A stretch of DNA of 64,000 nucleotides from Ramlibacter sp. (GCA_021323335.1 JAJTCN010000009.1:1-64000), one strand, 5' to 3'; positions 41,728 to 50,705 are shown, numbered from the stretch's first letter. The notes: a model not told the origin generated them from the sequence alone. Numbers and translations: made by a program.

Positions 41728-43482
41728 CTACTTGAACAGGTCGTCGATCTTCTTCTGCTCGTCGGCCTCCGCCTTGTCGGCGGCGGCGGAGCCGGGCTGC
41801 AGGTCCGCCGGCGGCGCCAGCGGGTCGCTGCCGAACGCACCCGTGTCCGTCGGCATCTCGATCTTCACCTTGTTCAGGTCGATCTTCTCCACCTTGTCCT
41901 GCGAGACGATGCCCGGGAAGGCGATGATCAGGCCGACCATGATGATCTGGATGATCACGAAGGGCACCGCGCCCCAGTAGATCTGGCCCGTGGTGACGGG
42001 GAGGATTTCCTTGCGGGTGACGCGGTCGATGTACGCCTTGTCGGGCGCGACGCTGCGCAGGTAGAACAGCGCGAAGCCGAAGGGCGGGTGCATGAACGAG
42101 GTCTGCATGTTCACCGCCAGCAGCACGCCGAACCACACCAGGTCGATGCCCAGCTTCTCGGCCACCGGCGCCAGCAGCGGCACCACGATGAAGGACAGCT
42201 CGAAGAAGTCGAGGAAGAACGCCAGCAGGAAGATCAGGATGTTCACCACGATCAGGAAGCCGAGCTGGCCCCCCGGCAGTCCCGTCAGCAGGTGCTCGAC
42301 CCAGCGCGGCCCGTCGACGCCCTGGAAGCTCAGGCCGAAGATGGTGGCGCCGATCAGGATGAACACCACGAAGCACGATAGCTTGGTGGTCGTGTTCAGC
42401 GCCTGCTTCAGCAGGCTCATGGTCAGGCGGCGGCGAACCATCGCCATGATGAAGGCGCCGAGCGCACCCATGGCGCCGCCCTCCGTGGGCGTGGCGATGC
42501 CCAGGAAGATGGTGCCGAGCACCAGGAAGATCAGCAGCAGCGGCGGGATCAGCACGAAGGTCACCCGCTCGGCCATCCGGGACAGCAGGCCGAGCCGGGT
42601 CACCTTGTTGATCATGGCGACGACGAAGGCGAAGAACACGCCGGCGCACATGGACACGACGATGGTTTCGTCGGTCGGCACCGAGGTCACCGTCTCGCCG
42701 CGCCACCAGCTCACCACCTCCGCCCAGTTCTTGCCGAGCGCCACGGCCAGGGCGGTCGACAGCACGGTCAGCACCAGCAGCGAGGGCAGTCCGGCCTTGC
42801 CATTGTCCTCGCGGATGCTGCGGGCCTCCAGCGGCAGCGCCGGCACCCACTTCGGCCGGAAGATGGCGAGCAGCGCCACGTAGCCCGCGTACATGCCCGT
42901 CAGCACGAAGCCGGGAACGAAGGCGCCCTTGTACATGTCGCCGACGCTGCGGCCCAGCTGGTCGGCCAGCACGATCAGCACGAGCGACGGCGGAATGATC
43001 TGCGCCAGGGTGCCGGAAGCGGCGATCACGCCGGTGGCGATACGGCGGTCGTAGCCGTAGCGCAGCATGATCGGCAGCGAGATCAGGCCCATGGAGATCA
43101 CCGAGGCGGCCACCACGCCGGTGGTGGCGGCGAGCAGGGCGCCGACGAAGATCACGGCAAAGGCCAGGCCGCCGCGCACCGGGCCGAACAGCTGGCCGAT
43201 GGTGTCCAGCAGGTCCTCGGCCATGCCGCTGCGCTCGAGGATCAGGCCCATGAGCGTGAAGAACGGGATGGCCAGCAGCGTCTCGTTCTGCATGATGCCG
43301 AAGATCCGCAGCGGCAGCGCCTGCAGCAGCGAGGTGGGCAGCACGCCCAGCTCGATGCCGATGAAGCCGAAGAAGAGGCCGCAGGCGCCGAGGCTGAAAG
43401 CCACCGGGAAGCCGAGCAGCAGGAAGACGAACAGGCCCGCGAACATGATCGGGGCGAGGTTCTGTGCGATGAACTGCATCAT
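41728..43482 (-). CDS. dctM: TRAP transporter large permease subunit (DctM)
   Basis: The 584-residue protein is the long DctM form, with about 13-14 hydrophobic segments. The first repeat has FSLGACGLFFGF and NETLLAIPFFTLMGLILERSG; the second has GATIFGLSFQGVDG and MQTSFMHPPFGFALFYLRSV. An insertion near residues 225-300 and a charged 55-residue C-terminal tail (KVEKIDLNKVKIEMPTDTG, then QKKIDDLFK) are extra to the core. It uses Na+ to drive uptake of the ligand bound by a DctP-type protein. AGAGGAG precedes its ATG, 22 bp after dctQ. The four TRAP binding proteins at 27-31.7 kb are likely partners. Confidence 0.93.
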   Translation of the reverse strand: MMQFIAQNLAPIMFAGLFVFLLLGFPVAFSLGACGLFFGFIGIELGVLPTSLLQALPLRIFGIMQNETLLAIPFFTLMGLILERSGMAEDLLDTIGQLFGPVRGGLAFAVIFVGALLAATTGVVAASVISMGLISLPIMLRYGYDRRIATGVIAASGTLAQIIPPSLVLIVLADQLGRSVGDMYKGAFVPGFVLTGMYAGYVALLAIFRPKWVPALPLEARSIREDNGKAGLPSLLVLTVLSTALAVALGKNWAEVVSWWRGETVTSVPTDETIVVSMCAGVFFAFVVAMINKVTRLGLLSRMAERVTFVLIPPLLLIFLVLGTIFLGIATPTEGGAMGALGAFIMAMVRRRLTMSLLKQALNTTTKLSCFVVFILIGATIFGLSFQGVDGPRWVEHLLTGLPGGQLGFLIVVNILIFLLAFFLDFFELSFIVVPLLAPVAEKLGIDLVWFGVLLAVNMQTSFMHPPFGFALFYLRSVAPDKAYIDRVTRKEILPVTTGQIYWGAVPFVIIQIIMVGLIIAFPGIVSQDKVEKIDLNKVKIEMPTDTGAFGSDPLAPPADLQPGSAAADKAEADEQKKIDDLFK

Positions 43483-43504
43483 TGTTGTTCTCCTCTTTCC
43501 GCGA

Positions 43505-44101
43505 TCAGACGCGGCCCTGCGCTTCGGCCTGGCGGCGCAGTTCCTCCGCCAGTTCCTCTTCGGGCGTCTTGGCCACGATCTTCACCGTCGGGTCGGGAAT
43601 GAGGCCCTTCAGGTAAGCGATGCGCTTGACCAGTTCGGACAGGCCCTGCAGCAGCAGCAGCCCGAAGCCGATGGGGATCAGGATGTACACCGGCCAGCGG
43701 ATCAGGCCGCCCGCGTTGGAGGACACCTCGCCGGAGCGGAAGCCCTGCAGGAAGAAGGGGATGCCGTAGTACAGGATCACGAGGCAGACGGGCAGCAGGA
43801 AGAAGACGTAGCCGAAGACGTCGATCCAGATCTGCTTGCGCTTTTCCAGGCGGCTGGAGATCACGTCGATCTTCACGTGTTCTCCGTGCAGCAGGGTGTA
43901 CCCGGCCGCCAGCAGGAAGGCCGCCGCGAACAGGTACCACTGCACCTCGAGGTAGGCGTTGGAGCTCATGTTGAACATCTTGCGGACCATGGCGTTGACC
44001 GCGCTGATGACCGTGGAGGCCAGGATCAGCCAGATCACCCACTTGCCGACCTGGGCGTTCAGCCAGTCCACGGCGTTCGAGAACTTCAATAGAGCACGCA
44101 T
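43505..44101 (-). CDS. dctQ: TRAP transporter small permease subunit (DctQ)
   Basis: The start at 44101 (MRALLKFSNAVDWLN) is chosen because GGAG lies upstream and the extra 34 residues of the longer frame are atypical. The 198-residue protein has four hydrophobic helices (about 15-40, 52-75, 90-118 and 135-160) and an amphipathic Arg/Glu-rich C-terminus (AKTPEEELAEELRRQAEAQG). DctQ supports DctM assembly and contact with the binding protein. It is the first gene of a two-gene operon without its own binding-protein gene. Confidence 0.9.
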   Translation of the reverse strand: MRALLKFSNAVDWLNAQVGKWVIWLILASTVISAVNAMVRKMFNMSSNAYLEVQWYLFAAAFLLAAGYTLLHGEHVKIDVISSRLEKRKQIWIDVFGYVFFLLPVCLVILYYGIPFFLQGFRSGEVSSNAGGLIRWPVYILIPIGFGLLLLQGLSELVKRIAYLKGLIPDPTVKIVAKTPEEELAEELRRQAEAQGRV

Positions 44102-44269
44102 GGAAAATGTCTCCGTCGGGGCGCGGGCTCGCCGCTCCCGCTTCTGTGGGATAGAGTAAGAAGGAAATTCTAGAAAGCGGCCTTCCGGCCAACCTGACAG
44201 CATCGTGACAGCCGAGCCGGCGCGTTATCGGTGTTTGTACGGGTCGACGGACTGGCATGCTTCTGCCTC

Positions 44270-45520
44270 ATGACCCTCGAGCCCATCACCGCCGACGCGC
44301 CGGACATGCGCCGCGCCAGCCGGGACCGCCTGTCGGTCGCGCTGATGGATGCGCGCAACCACACGCTCCATGCCCTCGGCCGGCTGGACGGGTCGCTCGG
44401 CCCGGCCCTGGCGATGCCGTTGCTGCCAGCCGACGCGACGCCGCCGGCCTGGGTGGCGGGCCACGTGGCATGGCTCGCGGAATACTGGATCGCCCGCAAT
44501 CCGCAGCGCGCACTCGGGCCGCGCTGCCCCCGCGACGGTGTCCGGACCGCGTCCGTCGACCCGGGCGCGGACAGCTGGTTCGACCCGAGCCTGGTGCCGC
44601 CCGCCCAGCGCGGCAGCCTGGTGCTGCCGGAGCTTCCCGCGCTCCGGGCCTACCTGCTGGAAACGCTGGAGATCACGCTCGACCTGCTCGATCACACCGC
44701 CGACACCGAGGACGCGCTGTACTTCCATCGCATGGCCCTGTGGCACGAGGACCTGCGGGGCGAGGAACTGGCGACGCTGGCCCAGGCGGGCGGCGTTTCG
44801 CTCGGCCTGGCGCTGCCTGCCGCGGTGGCCGCCCGCGCACCGGTCCTGCTGCCCGCCACCCAGTGGACGCTGGGCTGGACGGAGGCGGGTTTTGCGCTGG
44901 ACGTGGAGTGCGGACGTGCGACGGTTGACGTGCCGGAGTTCGAGATCGATGCGCAGCCGGTGGGTTGGGCGCAGTACGTCGAGTTCATCGACGACGGCGG
45001 CTACGACCGGCAGGAGCTGTGGCACCCCGAGGGCTGGGCGTGGCTGCAGCGGGAGGCGGAACGCGATGGCCGGCGCGGACCGCGTTACGTGGACCAGATC
45101 GGCGTGGCAAGCGGCGCCGTGCTGCAGACGATGTTCGGCAAGCCGACGCGCATGTCGGGCAGCCAGCCCGTGCTGCACGCGACCTGGTGGGAGGCCGATG
45201 CGTGGGCGCGCTGGGCCGGCCGGCGCCTGCCGACGGAAGCCGAATGGGAGATCGCGGCCGTGCATGCCGCGCGGCAGGGCTTCCGCTGGGGCGACGTCCG
45301 GGAGTGGACCGCCGGCACGCTGCGGCCGTGGCCGGGTTTCGAGCCGGCGCCGTGGGCGGCGCATGCGGAACTGGATGCGCAGGGCGCGTTCGGCCGGGCG
45401 CGGGTGCAGCGCGGAGCCTCCTTCGCGTCGCGTGCCCGCATGAAGCATCCGAAGGCGCGGTGGTGGGCGCTGCCGGAGCGGGATGAGGGGTTCGTGGGTT
45501 TCAGGACCTGCGCGGTCTAG
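44270..45520 (+). CDS. EgtB/SenA-like sulfoxide- or selenoneine-synthase-family enzyme, 416 aa
   Basis: The protein joins an N-terminal DinB-like domain to a C-terminal formylglycine-generating-enzyme fold. The N-domain opens with MDARNHTLHALGRL and supplies iron-ligand candidates His in AGHVAWLAEYW and the pair in YFHRMALWHEDLRGE. The C-domain has GWAQYVEFIDDGGYDRQELW, PVLHATWWEADAWARWAGRRLPTEAEWE and the end GFRTCAV. This architecture is that of EgtB (ergothioneine) and SenA (selenoneine) enzymes, which join Cys or selenosugar to hercynine. No egtD, senB or senC gene is nearby, so the substrate cannot be fixed. Starting at 44270 removes an unlikely 13-residue extension. No Shine-Dalgarno is seen. 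Confidence 0.78.
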   Translation: MTLEPITADAPDMRRASRDRLSVALMDARNHTLHALGRLDGSLGPALAMPLLPADATPPAWVAGHVAWLAEYWIARNPQRALGPRCPRDGVRTASVDPGADSWFDPSLVPPAQRGSLVLPELPALRAYLLETLEITLDLLDHTADTEDALYFHRMALWHEDLRGEELATLAQAGGVSLGLALPAAVAARAPVLLPATQWTLGWTEAGFALDVECGRATVDVPEFEIDAQPVGWAQYVEFIDDGGYDRQELWHPEGWAWLQREAERDGRRGPRYVDQIGVASGAVLQTMFGKPTRMSGSQPVLHATWWEADAWARWAGRRLPTEAEWEIAAVHAARQGFRWGDVREWTAGTLRPWPGFEPAPWAAHAELDAQGAFGRARVQRGASFASRARMKHPKARWWALPERDEGFVGFRTCAV

Positions 45521-45521
45521 T

Positions 45522-45617
45522 CACCGGGGTTCGGTCACCGGGGTTCGCCTTCGGGCTCACCACCGGCCTACGGGTCGAGGCGGCTCCCGTAGGCCGGCGG
45601 TGACGAAGGAACCCCGG
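45522..45617. repeat. family C repeat between convergent genes
   Basis: Two TCACCGGGGTTCG units, a CACCGGCCTAC arm and the inverse arm GTAGGCCGGCGGTGACG are visible. It ends at the stop of the ModE-like regulator gene. Confidence 0.75.
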
Positions 45618-45619
45618 TA

Positions 45620-46723
45620 TCAGGCCCGCTTGCGCCTCTTCGGCGGCAAATCCCACCACGGCAACTGCGCCTTCAGGCTCAGCACCTCGCCACTCTGCCA
45701 CGGCGCATAGCCGGGCAGCGCGGACAGCGCCTGCTGCCACGGCGCGCTTTCCAATACGCGGCGCAGCGCCAGCATCGCGGGCTGCTCCAGCGTCTCCTTC
45801 AGGCACACCAGGTAATAGCTCTCCTGCAGCAACGGCACGAAGTCGAGCCCGCGCGCGCGGGCCGCGGCCTCGATGCCGAGGCCCGCGTCCGCGCTGCCCG
45901 AGGCGATGGCTTGCGCCACCGCCGCGTGCGATGGCTCCTCGCGCTCGAGGCCGGAGATGTCGGCCGGCCGCAGCTGCTCGCGTGCGAGCAGTTCCTCGCA
46001 CAGCAGGCGCGTGCCGCTTCCGGGCGGCCGGTTGACGTAGCGGGCGCGGCGCCGCGCCACTTCGCCCATGGAATCGAGCCGCAGGGGATTGCCCGGCGCC
46101 ACCATCAGCCCCTGGCTGCGCTGCGCGAAGCCGATCAGCTTGTGCCGCCCCGGCTGCAGCAGCGGCTGGTAGCTGCGCTGCGTCACGCTGCCCAGCCCCG
46201 GCTGCTGCGAGCTGTGGAAACCAGCCACCGTGCAGCGCCCCGCGTTCAGCGACGCGATGGCGTCCACGCTGCCGCAGAAGCGCACGTCCAGGTGCAGGGC
46301 CGCCTGGCGCACGGCGAAGTCGCGCAGCAGCGACAGGCCGTCGTCGTGGCTCGCGAACAGGGTCAGCACCTGCGTGGTTTCGTCGAACGCCACCGCGAAG
46401 GCGCGTTCCAGCTCGGAGCGCAACGCCTCGATCTGCGGGGCCAGCCGCGCCTGCGCCTGCCGCTCGGCCCACAGCAGTTTTTCGCCCAGCGGCGCCAGGC
46501 GTGCGTGCTGGCCGCGCTCCCACACGATCAGGGGATGGCCGAGCCTGGCTTCCCAGCGGCGCAGCTCGCCCCACACATGCCGGTACGACAACCCGAGCTC
46601 GCGCGCGGCGCCGGAGATGGAGCCCTGTTCCTGCACGGCGTGCAGCATGTCCATGAGCGCGTTGCGCACCCAGTCGTCCTGCCGCTCCGCACCGAAGGCG
46701 TACGAGAGTTCCACTTTCCGCAT
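45620..46723 (-). CDS. ModE-like transcriptional regulator with periplasmic-binding-protein-type domain, 367 aa
   Basis: The start at 46723 (MRKVELSYAFG) lies 6 nt after CATACT. Residues about 15-90 are a winged helix of the ModE/LysR type (AVQEQGSISGAARELGLSYR, then WRRWE-like contact helix). Residues about 120-340 resemble the PBP-like domain of molybdate-type regulators (FASHDDGLSLL, PPGSGTRLL, LGIEAAARARGLDFVPL). It diverges from the tupBCA operon, so it probably senses tungstate or molybdate and controls that operon. A dyad lies between the two genes. The length is like LysR-type sensors, not like ModE with Mop domains. Confidence 0.85.
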   Translation of the reverse strand: MRKVELSYAFGAERQDDWVRNALMDMLHAVQEQGSISGAARELGLSYRHVWGELRRWEARLGHPLIVWERGQHARLAPLGEKLLWAERQAQARLAPQIEALRSELERAFAVAFDETTQVLTLFASHDDGLSLLRDFAVRQAALHLDVRFCGSVDAIASLNAGRCTVAGFHSSQQPGLGSVTQRSYQPLLQPGRHKLIGFAQRSQGLMVAPGNPLRLDSMGEVARRRARYVNRPPGSGTRLLCEELLAREQLRPADISGLEREEPSHAAVAQAIASGSADAGLGIEAAARARGLDFVPLLQESYYLVCLKETLEQPAMLALRRVLESAPWQQALSALPGYAPWQSGEVLSLKAQLPWWDLPPKRRKRA

Positions 46724-46729
46724 GGGGCG

Positions 46730-46735
46730 AGTATG
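46730..46735 (-). promoter_or_regulatory. -10-like box CATACT, 6 nt before the regulator start
   Basis: Candidate leaderless promoter for the ModE-like regulator. Confidence 0.35.
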
Positions 46736-46762
46736 GCCGAGGCGGTGGCGGCGCCGCGGCGC

Positions 46763-46784
46763 GCTATGCACGCTGGTTCATAGC
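46763..46784. promoter_or_regulatory. GCTATG-N10-CATAGC dyad, candidate operator of the ModE-like regulator
   Basis: GCTATG (46763-46768) and CATAGC (46779-46784) are inverted half sites in the divergent regulator/tupB region. The half-site resembles the CGxTATA type bound by ModE proteins. Confidence 0.5.
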
Positions 46785-46818
46785 TCGCAAGCACCCACGG
46801 CGCCGCGCGCGGAAGGGC

Positions 46819-46824
46819 TATAGC
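46819..46824 (+). promoter_or_regulatory. -10-like box TATAGC, 10 nt before tupB
   Basis: It is part of the palindrome GCTATAGC (46817-46824). Confidence 0.35.
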
Positions 46825-46834
46825 ATCCGCGCCC

Positions 46835-47566
46835 ATGAATACGTTCCAGGACAGCCTGGCGCGCGCCCTCGAACTGGTGGCCGGCGCCGATCCCCTGCTG
46901 CTGTCCATCGTCGGCCGCTCGCTCGCGGTGAGCGGGCTGGCCTGCGTCATTGCCTGCGTGCTCGGCCTCGTGCTGGGCGGCTGGCTGGCGGTCGCGCGCT
47001 TTCCCGGCCGCGGCGCGGTGGTCACCGTCCTCAATACCTTCCTGGCCGTGCCGTCCGTGGTGGTGGGCCTCGTCGTCTACCTGCTGCTCTCGCGCTCCGG
47101 CCCGCTGGGCTTCCTCGGCTGGCTGTTCTCGTTCCAGGCCATGGTGTTCGCGCAGGTGCTGCTGGTGCTGCCGGTCTGCACCGCGCTGACGCGCCAGGTG
47201 GTGGAGGACGCGGAGCGCGCCAACGGCGAGCAGCTGCAGTCGCTGGGCGCCCGCGGCGCGCTGCGCAGCCTGCTGCTCGCCTTCGATGAACGCTATGCGC
47301 TGGTCACCGTGCTGCTGGCGTGCTTCGGCCGCGCGATCTCCGAGGTCGGCGCGGTGATGATCGTCGGCGGCAACATCGAGGGCTTCACCCGCGTGATGAC
47401 CACGGCCATCGCGCTGGAGACCAGCAAGGGCGACCTGCCGCTGGCGCTGGCGCTCGGCCTGGTGCTGCTCGGCGTCGTGCTCGCGCTCAACGCGGCGATC
47501 GCGCTGGTGGCGCGCTGGCGCGGCGGGCACGCCGAGGGCGTGGTCCTGGCGGGAGCCGGGGGATGA
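46835..47566 (+). CDS. tupB: tungstate ABC transporter permease
   Basis: The 243-residue inner-membrane protein has about six helices. The cytoplasmic EAA-like loop is EDAERANGEQLQSLGARG (residues about 128-145). The segment ISEVGAVMIVGGNIEGFTRVMTT is typical of the TupB/ModB branch. It starts the operon tupB-tupC-tupA, with ATGA overlaps downstream. No Shine-Dalgarno is seen. The divergent ModE-like gene supports a tungstate or molybdate role. Confidence 0.88.
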   Translation: MNTFQDSLARALELVAGADPLLLSIVGRSLAVSGLACVIACVLGLVLGGWLAVARFPGRGAVVTVLNTFLAVPSVVVGLVVYLLLSRSGPLGFLGWLFSFQAMVFAQVLLVLPVCTALTRQVVEDAERANGEQLQSLGARGALRSLLLAFDERYALVTVLLACFGRAISEVGAVMIVGGNIEGFTRVMTTAIALETSKGDLPLALALGLVLLGVVLALNAAIALVARWRGGHAEGVVLAGAGG

Positions 47567-48261
47567 GTGCCTGGGTGCAACTGCAGGCGGTGGACCTGCA
47601 TTTCGGCGCCGTCCATGCCTTGCGCGGCGTGGACTTGCGCATCTCGCCCGGCGAACGGGTCGCACTGATCGGCGCCAACGGCAGCGGCAAGAGCACGCTG
47701 CTGCGCGTGCTGCACGGCCTGTTGCGGCCCACCGCCGGCAAGATGGTGCGGGATGTCACGCTGGGCCAGGCGATGGTGTTCCAGCGCCCGTTCGCCCTGC
47801 GTGCCTCCGCGTTGTCGAACGTCGCGCTCGGCTTGTGGCTGCGCGGCACCGCCTGGCGCGCGGCAAAGGAAGCCGCCTTGCTGGCGCTCGGCCGCGTCGG
47901 CCTGGCGCAGGTGGCGCTGCGCAATGCGCGCACCTTGTCGGGCGGCCAGTTGCAGCGCCTGGCGCTGGCGCGCGCCTGGAGCCTGCGGCCCCACGTGCTG
48001 CTGCTCGACGAGCCCACCGCCAGCCTGGATCCGCATGCCAAGCGCGAGGTCGAGGCGCTGATGGCGGACTTCGCCGCGTCCGGCATGACGCTGGTGTTCG
48101 CCAGCCACAACCTGGGCCAGGTCAAGCGCCTGGCCACCCGCGTGGTCTACATGGAGCAGGGCCGGGTGCTGGCCGACCTGCCGGTGGCGGCGTTCTTCGA
48201 CGGGCCGCTGGGGGAGACCTCGCAGGAGGCCGACCTGTTCGTGCGGGGAGAGCTGGGATGA
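47563..48261 (+). CDS. tupC: tungstate ABC transporter ATPase
   Basis: The 232-residue ATPase has Walker A GANGSGKST (residues about 37-45), a Q-loop in MVFQRPFALRA, signature LSGGQLQRLALARA (about 126-139), Walker B LLLDEPTASLD and the switch His in ASHNLGQ. It lacks a C-terminal regulatory domain, unlike ModC. It powers uptake with TupB. The ATG overlaps the tupB stop (ATGA). Confidence 0.9.
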   Translation: MSAWVQLQAVDLHFGAVHALRGVDLRISPGERVALIGANGSGKSTLLRVLHGLLRPTAGKMVRDVTLGQAMVFQRPFALRASALSNVALGLWLRGTAWRAAKEAALLALGRVGLAQVALRNARTLSGGQLQRLALARAWSLRPHVLLLDEPTASLDPHAKREVEALMADFAASGMTLVFASHNLGQVKRLATRVVYMEQGRVLADLPVAAFFDGPLGETSQEADLFVRGELG

Positions 48262-49076
48262 AATGGAACCATGCACTGCGCGTCGCCGGCCTGGCGCTGG
48301 CGATGGCTGCCGGGGGCGGGGCCTTCGCGCAGGCGGCGATCACGATGGCATCGACCACGTCGACGGAGCAATCCGGCCTGTTCGGCCACCTGCTGCCCGC
48401 ATTCAAGCGGGCCACCGGGATCGACGTGAAAGTGGTCGCCGTCGGCACCGGGCAGGCGATCGACATGGCCCGGCGGGGCGACGCCGACGTGCTGTTCGTG
48501 CACGATCGCGCCGCGGAGGAGAAGTACGTCGCCGAGGGTTTCGCGCCGCGCCGCTATCCGGTGATGTACAACGACTTCATCCTGGTCGGCCCGGCGGCCG
48601 ACCCGGCGCGGGTGCGCGGCCATGACATCGTCGAGGCGTTGAAGAAGGTGGCGTCCTCCGGCGCCGGCTTCATCTCCCGCGGCGACAAGAGCGGCACGCA
48701 CGCGGCGGAGCTGCGCTACTGGTCGCAGGCGAGCCTGGCGGCCGCGAAAGGCAGCGGCTACCGGGAATGCGGCTGCGGCATGGGTCCGGCCCTCAACATC
48801 GCCGCATCGAGCGGCGCCTACGTGCTGGCGGACCGCGGCACCTGGCTGAGCTTCAAGAACCGGCAAGGCCTGGCGGTGCTGGTGGAAGGCGACAAGCGCC
48901 TGTTCAACCAGTACGGCGTGATGCTGGTCAGCCCGCAGCGCTTTCCGCACGTGAAGGGGGTGGAGGCGCAGAAGTTCATCGACTGGGTCACTTCTCCGGC
49001 GGGGCAGCAGGCGATCGCGGGGTATCGCATCAACGGGGAGCAGTTGTTTTTTCCGAATGCGGGGACGGCGAACTGA
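48258..49076 (+). CDS. tupA: tungstate-binding periplasmic protein
   Basis: The 272-residue protein has a signal peptide (residues 1-27, ending AFAQA). The mature N-terminus ITMASTTSTEQSGLF carries the TupA oxyanion-binding Ser/Thr cluster. Further on, GDKSGTHAAELRYW contributes a second anion loop. TupA proteins bind tungstate more tightly than molybdate, but the preference here is only inferred from the family and from the separate modABC operon nearby. Its start overlaps the tupC stop (ATGA). A family C repeat follows. Confidence 0.9.
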   Translation: MKWNHALRVAGLALAMAAGGGAFAQAAITMASTTSTEQSGLFGHLLPAFKRATGIDVKVVAVGTGQAIDMARRGDADVLFVHDRAAEEKYVAEGFAPRRYPVMYNDFILVGPAADPARVRGHDIVEALKKVASSGAGFISRGDKSGTHAAELRYWSQASLAAAKGSGYRECGCGMGPALNIAASSGAYVLADRGTWLSFKNRQGLAVLVEGDKRLFNQYGVMLVSPQRFPHVKGVEAQKFIDWVTSPAGQQAIAGYRINGEQLFFPNAGTAN

Positions 49077-49102
49077 GCGCGAAAGCTTGGGGTCGGCCTG
49101 GC

Positions 49103-49191
49103 GTAGGCCGGCGGTGAGCGCGCAAGCCGAACCCCGGTGGTGCGTGACTCACCGATCACCGGGGTTCGGCTCCGCGCTCACCCCGGCCTAC
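49103..49191. repeat. family C repeat; right end supplies the stop of the osmoprotectant gene
   Basis: Arms GTAGGCCGGCGGTGAGCGCG (49103-49122) and GCTCACCCCGGCCTAC (49176-49191) pair around GAACCCCGGTG and CACCGGGGTTCG units. The CTA at 49188-49190 is the stop codon (TAG) of the minus-strand gene. Confidence 0.8.
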
Positions 49192-50705
49192 AGGTCTCGC
49201 CGGCGCCGCAACCACCGCTCCACCCCATCGAACACCCACTGCGTCAGCAACGCCAGCACCGCCGCCGGCACCGCGCCGGCCAGCATCATGGCGGTGTCGT
49301 TCACTGCCAGCCCGGCGACGATGCGCTCGCCCAGGCCGCCGGCGCCGATGAAGGTGGCCACCGTCGCCAGGCCGACGTTCATGACCGCGGCCGTCTTGAT
49401 GCCGGCGAAGATGGTGGGCGCCGCCAGCGGCAGCTCGATGCCGCGCAGCACCTGGCCGTCGCGAAGCCCGAGCGCCAGCCCCGCTTGCCGCATGCCCACC
49501 GAAAGGGACGCCAGGCCCGCGTGCGTGTTGCGAACGATCGGCAGCAGGGCGTAGACCGATAGCGCCAGCAGCGCGGGCACGAAGCCGATGGTGCCGACCA
49601 GCGCGATCAGGAAGGCGAGCAGGGCCAGCGAGGGCACCGTCTGTGCGACGCCCACCACCCCCATCAGGCTGCCGGACAGCCGCGGCTGGCGGTGCGCCAG
49701 CACGCCCAGCGGCACGCCGATGGCCACGGCGATGGCGAGCGAGGCGAACACCAGCACCAGGTGCTCGCGCAGCAGCCGTGGCAGGTCGGGCGCGAACAGG
49801 CGGTCCATGAAAGTGCCCCCTGCGGCCGACGTCGACCCCGCGGGTCGGGCGGCCGTTCCCGACTTGCCGCGGGCCAGGAATTCGCGGGCCACGGCCTCGA
49901 AAGATTTGCCGTCGATCTCGACCTCGCCGTTCATGGCGCGCATGGCGACGTCGTCGATGCGGTTCGCCAGCGCAGCGGCCAGGGGCCGCTCGTCCACCGT
50001 GCTGCGCATCAGCAGGACGGCGTCATAGCGCGGGAAGAACTCGCGGTCATCCCGCAGCACGCGCAGCTTCAGGCGAGCGATCTGCGCGTCGGTGGTGTAG
50101 GCGTCCACCACGTCGACCTGCCCGCGCGCGAGGGCCTGGTACGCCAGGCCGTGGTCCAGGCCGCTGCCGGGCGTGAAAGGGAGGTTGTAGGCCTTTTGCA
50201 GCGCACCCCAGCCGTCGGCCCGCACCAGGAACTCGTGCGACAGCCCGAAGCGCAAGGGCCCCTTGGCCCGCGCGAGGTCGGAGATGGTGGCGATGCCCAG
50301 GCGGGCGGCGTCGTCCTCGCGCATGGCCAGCGCATAGCTGTTGTTGAAGCCCAGCGGCACCGCGGCCTTCAGCCCCTTCGGCGCCAGCCATTGATTGAGC
50401 TGCTCCAGCGAAGGGGATCCGTCGCGCTTGAGCAGTTCGCGCACGATGGTGCCGGTGTATTCCGGATAGACGTGGATGCTGCCGTTGGCCAGCGCCTGCT
50501 CCATCACCGCGGTGTTGCCCAGTCCCTGGCGGTGCACCGCCGGCACGCCCGCGTCCACCAGCACCTGGCGGGCGAGTTCGCCGAGCACGTAGCTTTCGGT
50601 GAAGCGCTTCGAGCCGACGACCAGGTCGGCCGCGAAGGCGGGAACGGAGAACGACAGCCACAGCGCGATCAGCGCGAGCCGGGAGAAGAGAGGGGTCATT
50701 CGCAT
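49188..50705 (-). CDS. osmoprotectant-type ABC transporter: fused substrate-binding and permease protein, 505 aa
   Basis: Residues 1-25 are a signal peptide. Residues about 26-290 are an OpuC/ProX-like binding domain (LVVGSKRFTESYVLGELAR, IHVYPEYTGTIVRELL, VVDAYTTDAQIARLKL), which binds quaternary amines through aromatic residues. Residues about 310-500 are a permease (RLLREHLVLVFASLAIAVAI, VGVAQTVPSLALLAFLIAL, and ALGLRDGQVLRGIELPLAAP as coupling loop). Fusion in this order is known in the OpuF/OpuC-like group. No own ATPase is present; the ATG shares bases with the modC stop (TGATG), so ModC could power it. The first ATG at 50705 is used; the second, at 50699, is also possible. Confidence 0.85.
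   Translation of the reverse strand: MRMTPLFSRLALIALWLSFSVPAFAADLVVGSKRFTESYVLGELARQVLVDAGVPAVHRQGLGNTAVMEQALANGSIHVYPEYTGTIVRELLKRDGSPSLEQLNQWLAPKGLKAAVPLGFNNSYALAMREDDAARLGIATISDLARAKGPLRFGLSHEFLVRADGWGALQKAYNLPFTPGSGLDHGLAYQALARGQVDVVDAYTTDAQIARLKLRVLRDDREFFPRYDAVLLMRSTVDERPLAAALANRIDDVAMRAMNGEVEIDGKSFEAVAREFLARGKSGTAARPAGSTSAAGGTFMDRLFAPDLPRLLREHLVLVFASLAIAVAIGVPLGVLAHRQPRLSGSLMGVVGVAQTVPSLALLAFLIALVGTIGFVPALLALSVYALLPIVRNTHAGLASLSVGMRQAGLALGLRDGQVLRGIELPLAAPTIFAGIKTAAVMNVGLATVATFIGAGGLGERIVAGLAVNDTAMMLAGAVPAAVLALLTQWVFDGVERWLRRRRDL

Noticed and set aside
44270..45520. Naming the gene senA outright
   Set aside because: The architecture fits, but the partner genes senB and senC are not in the window and the iron-site spacing differs from common EgtB, so only a family-level call is supported.
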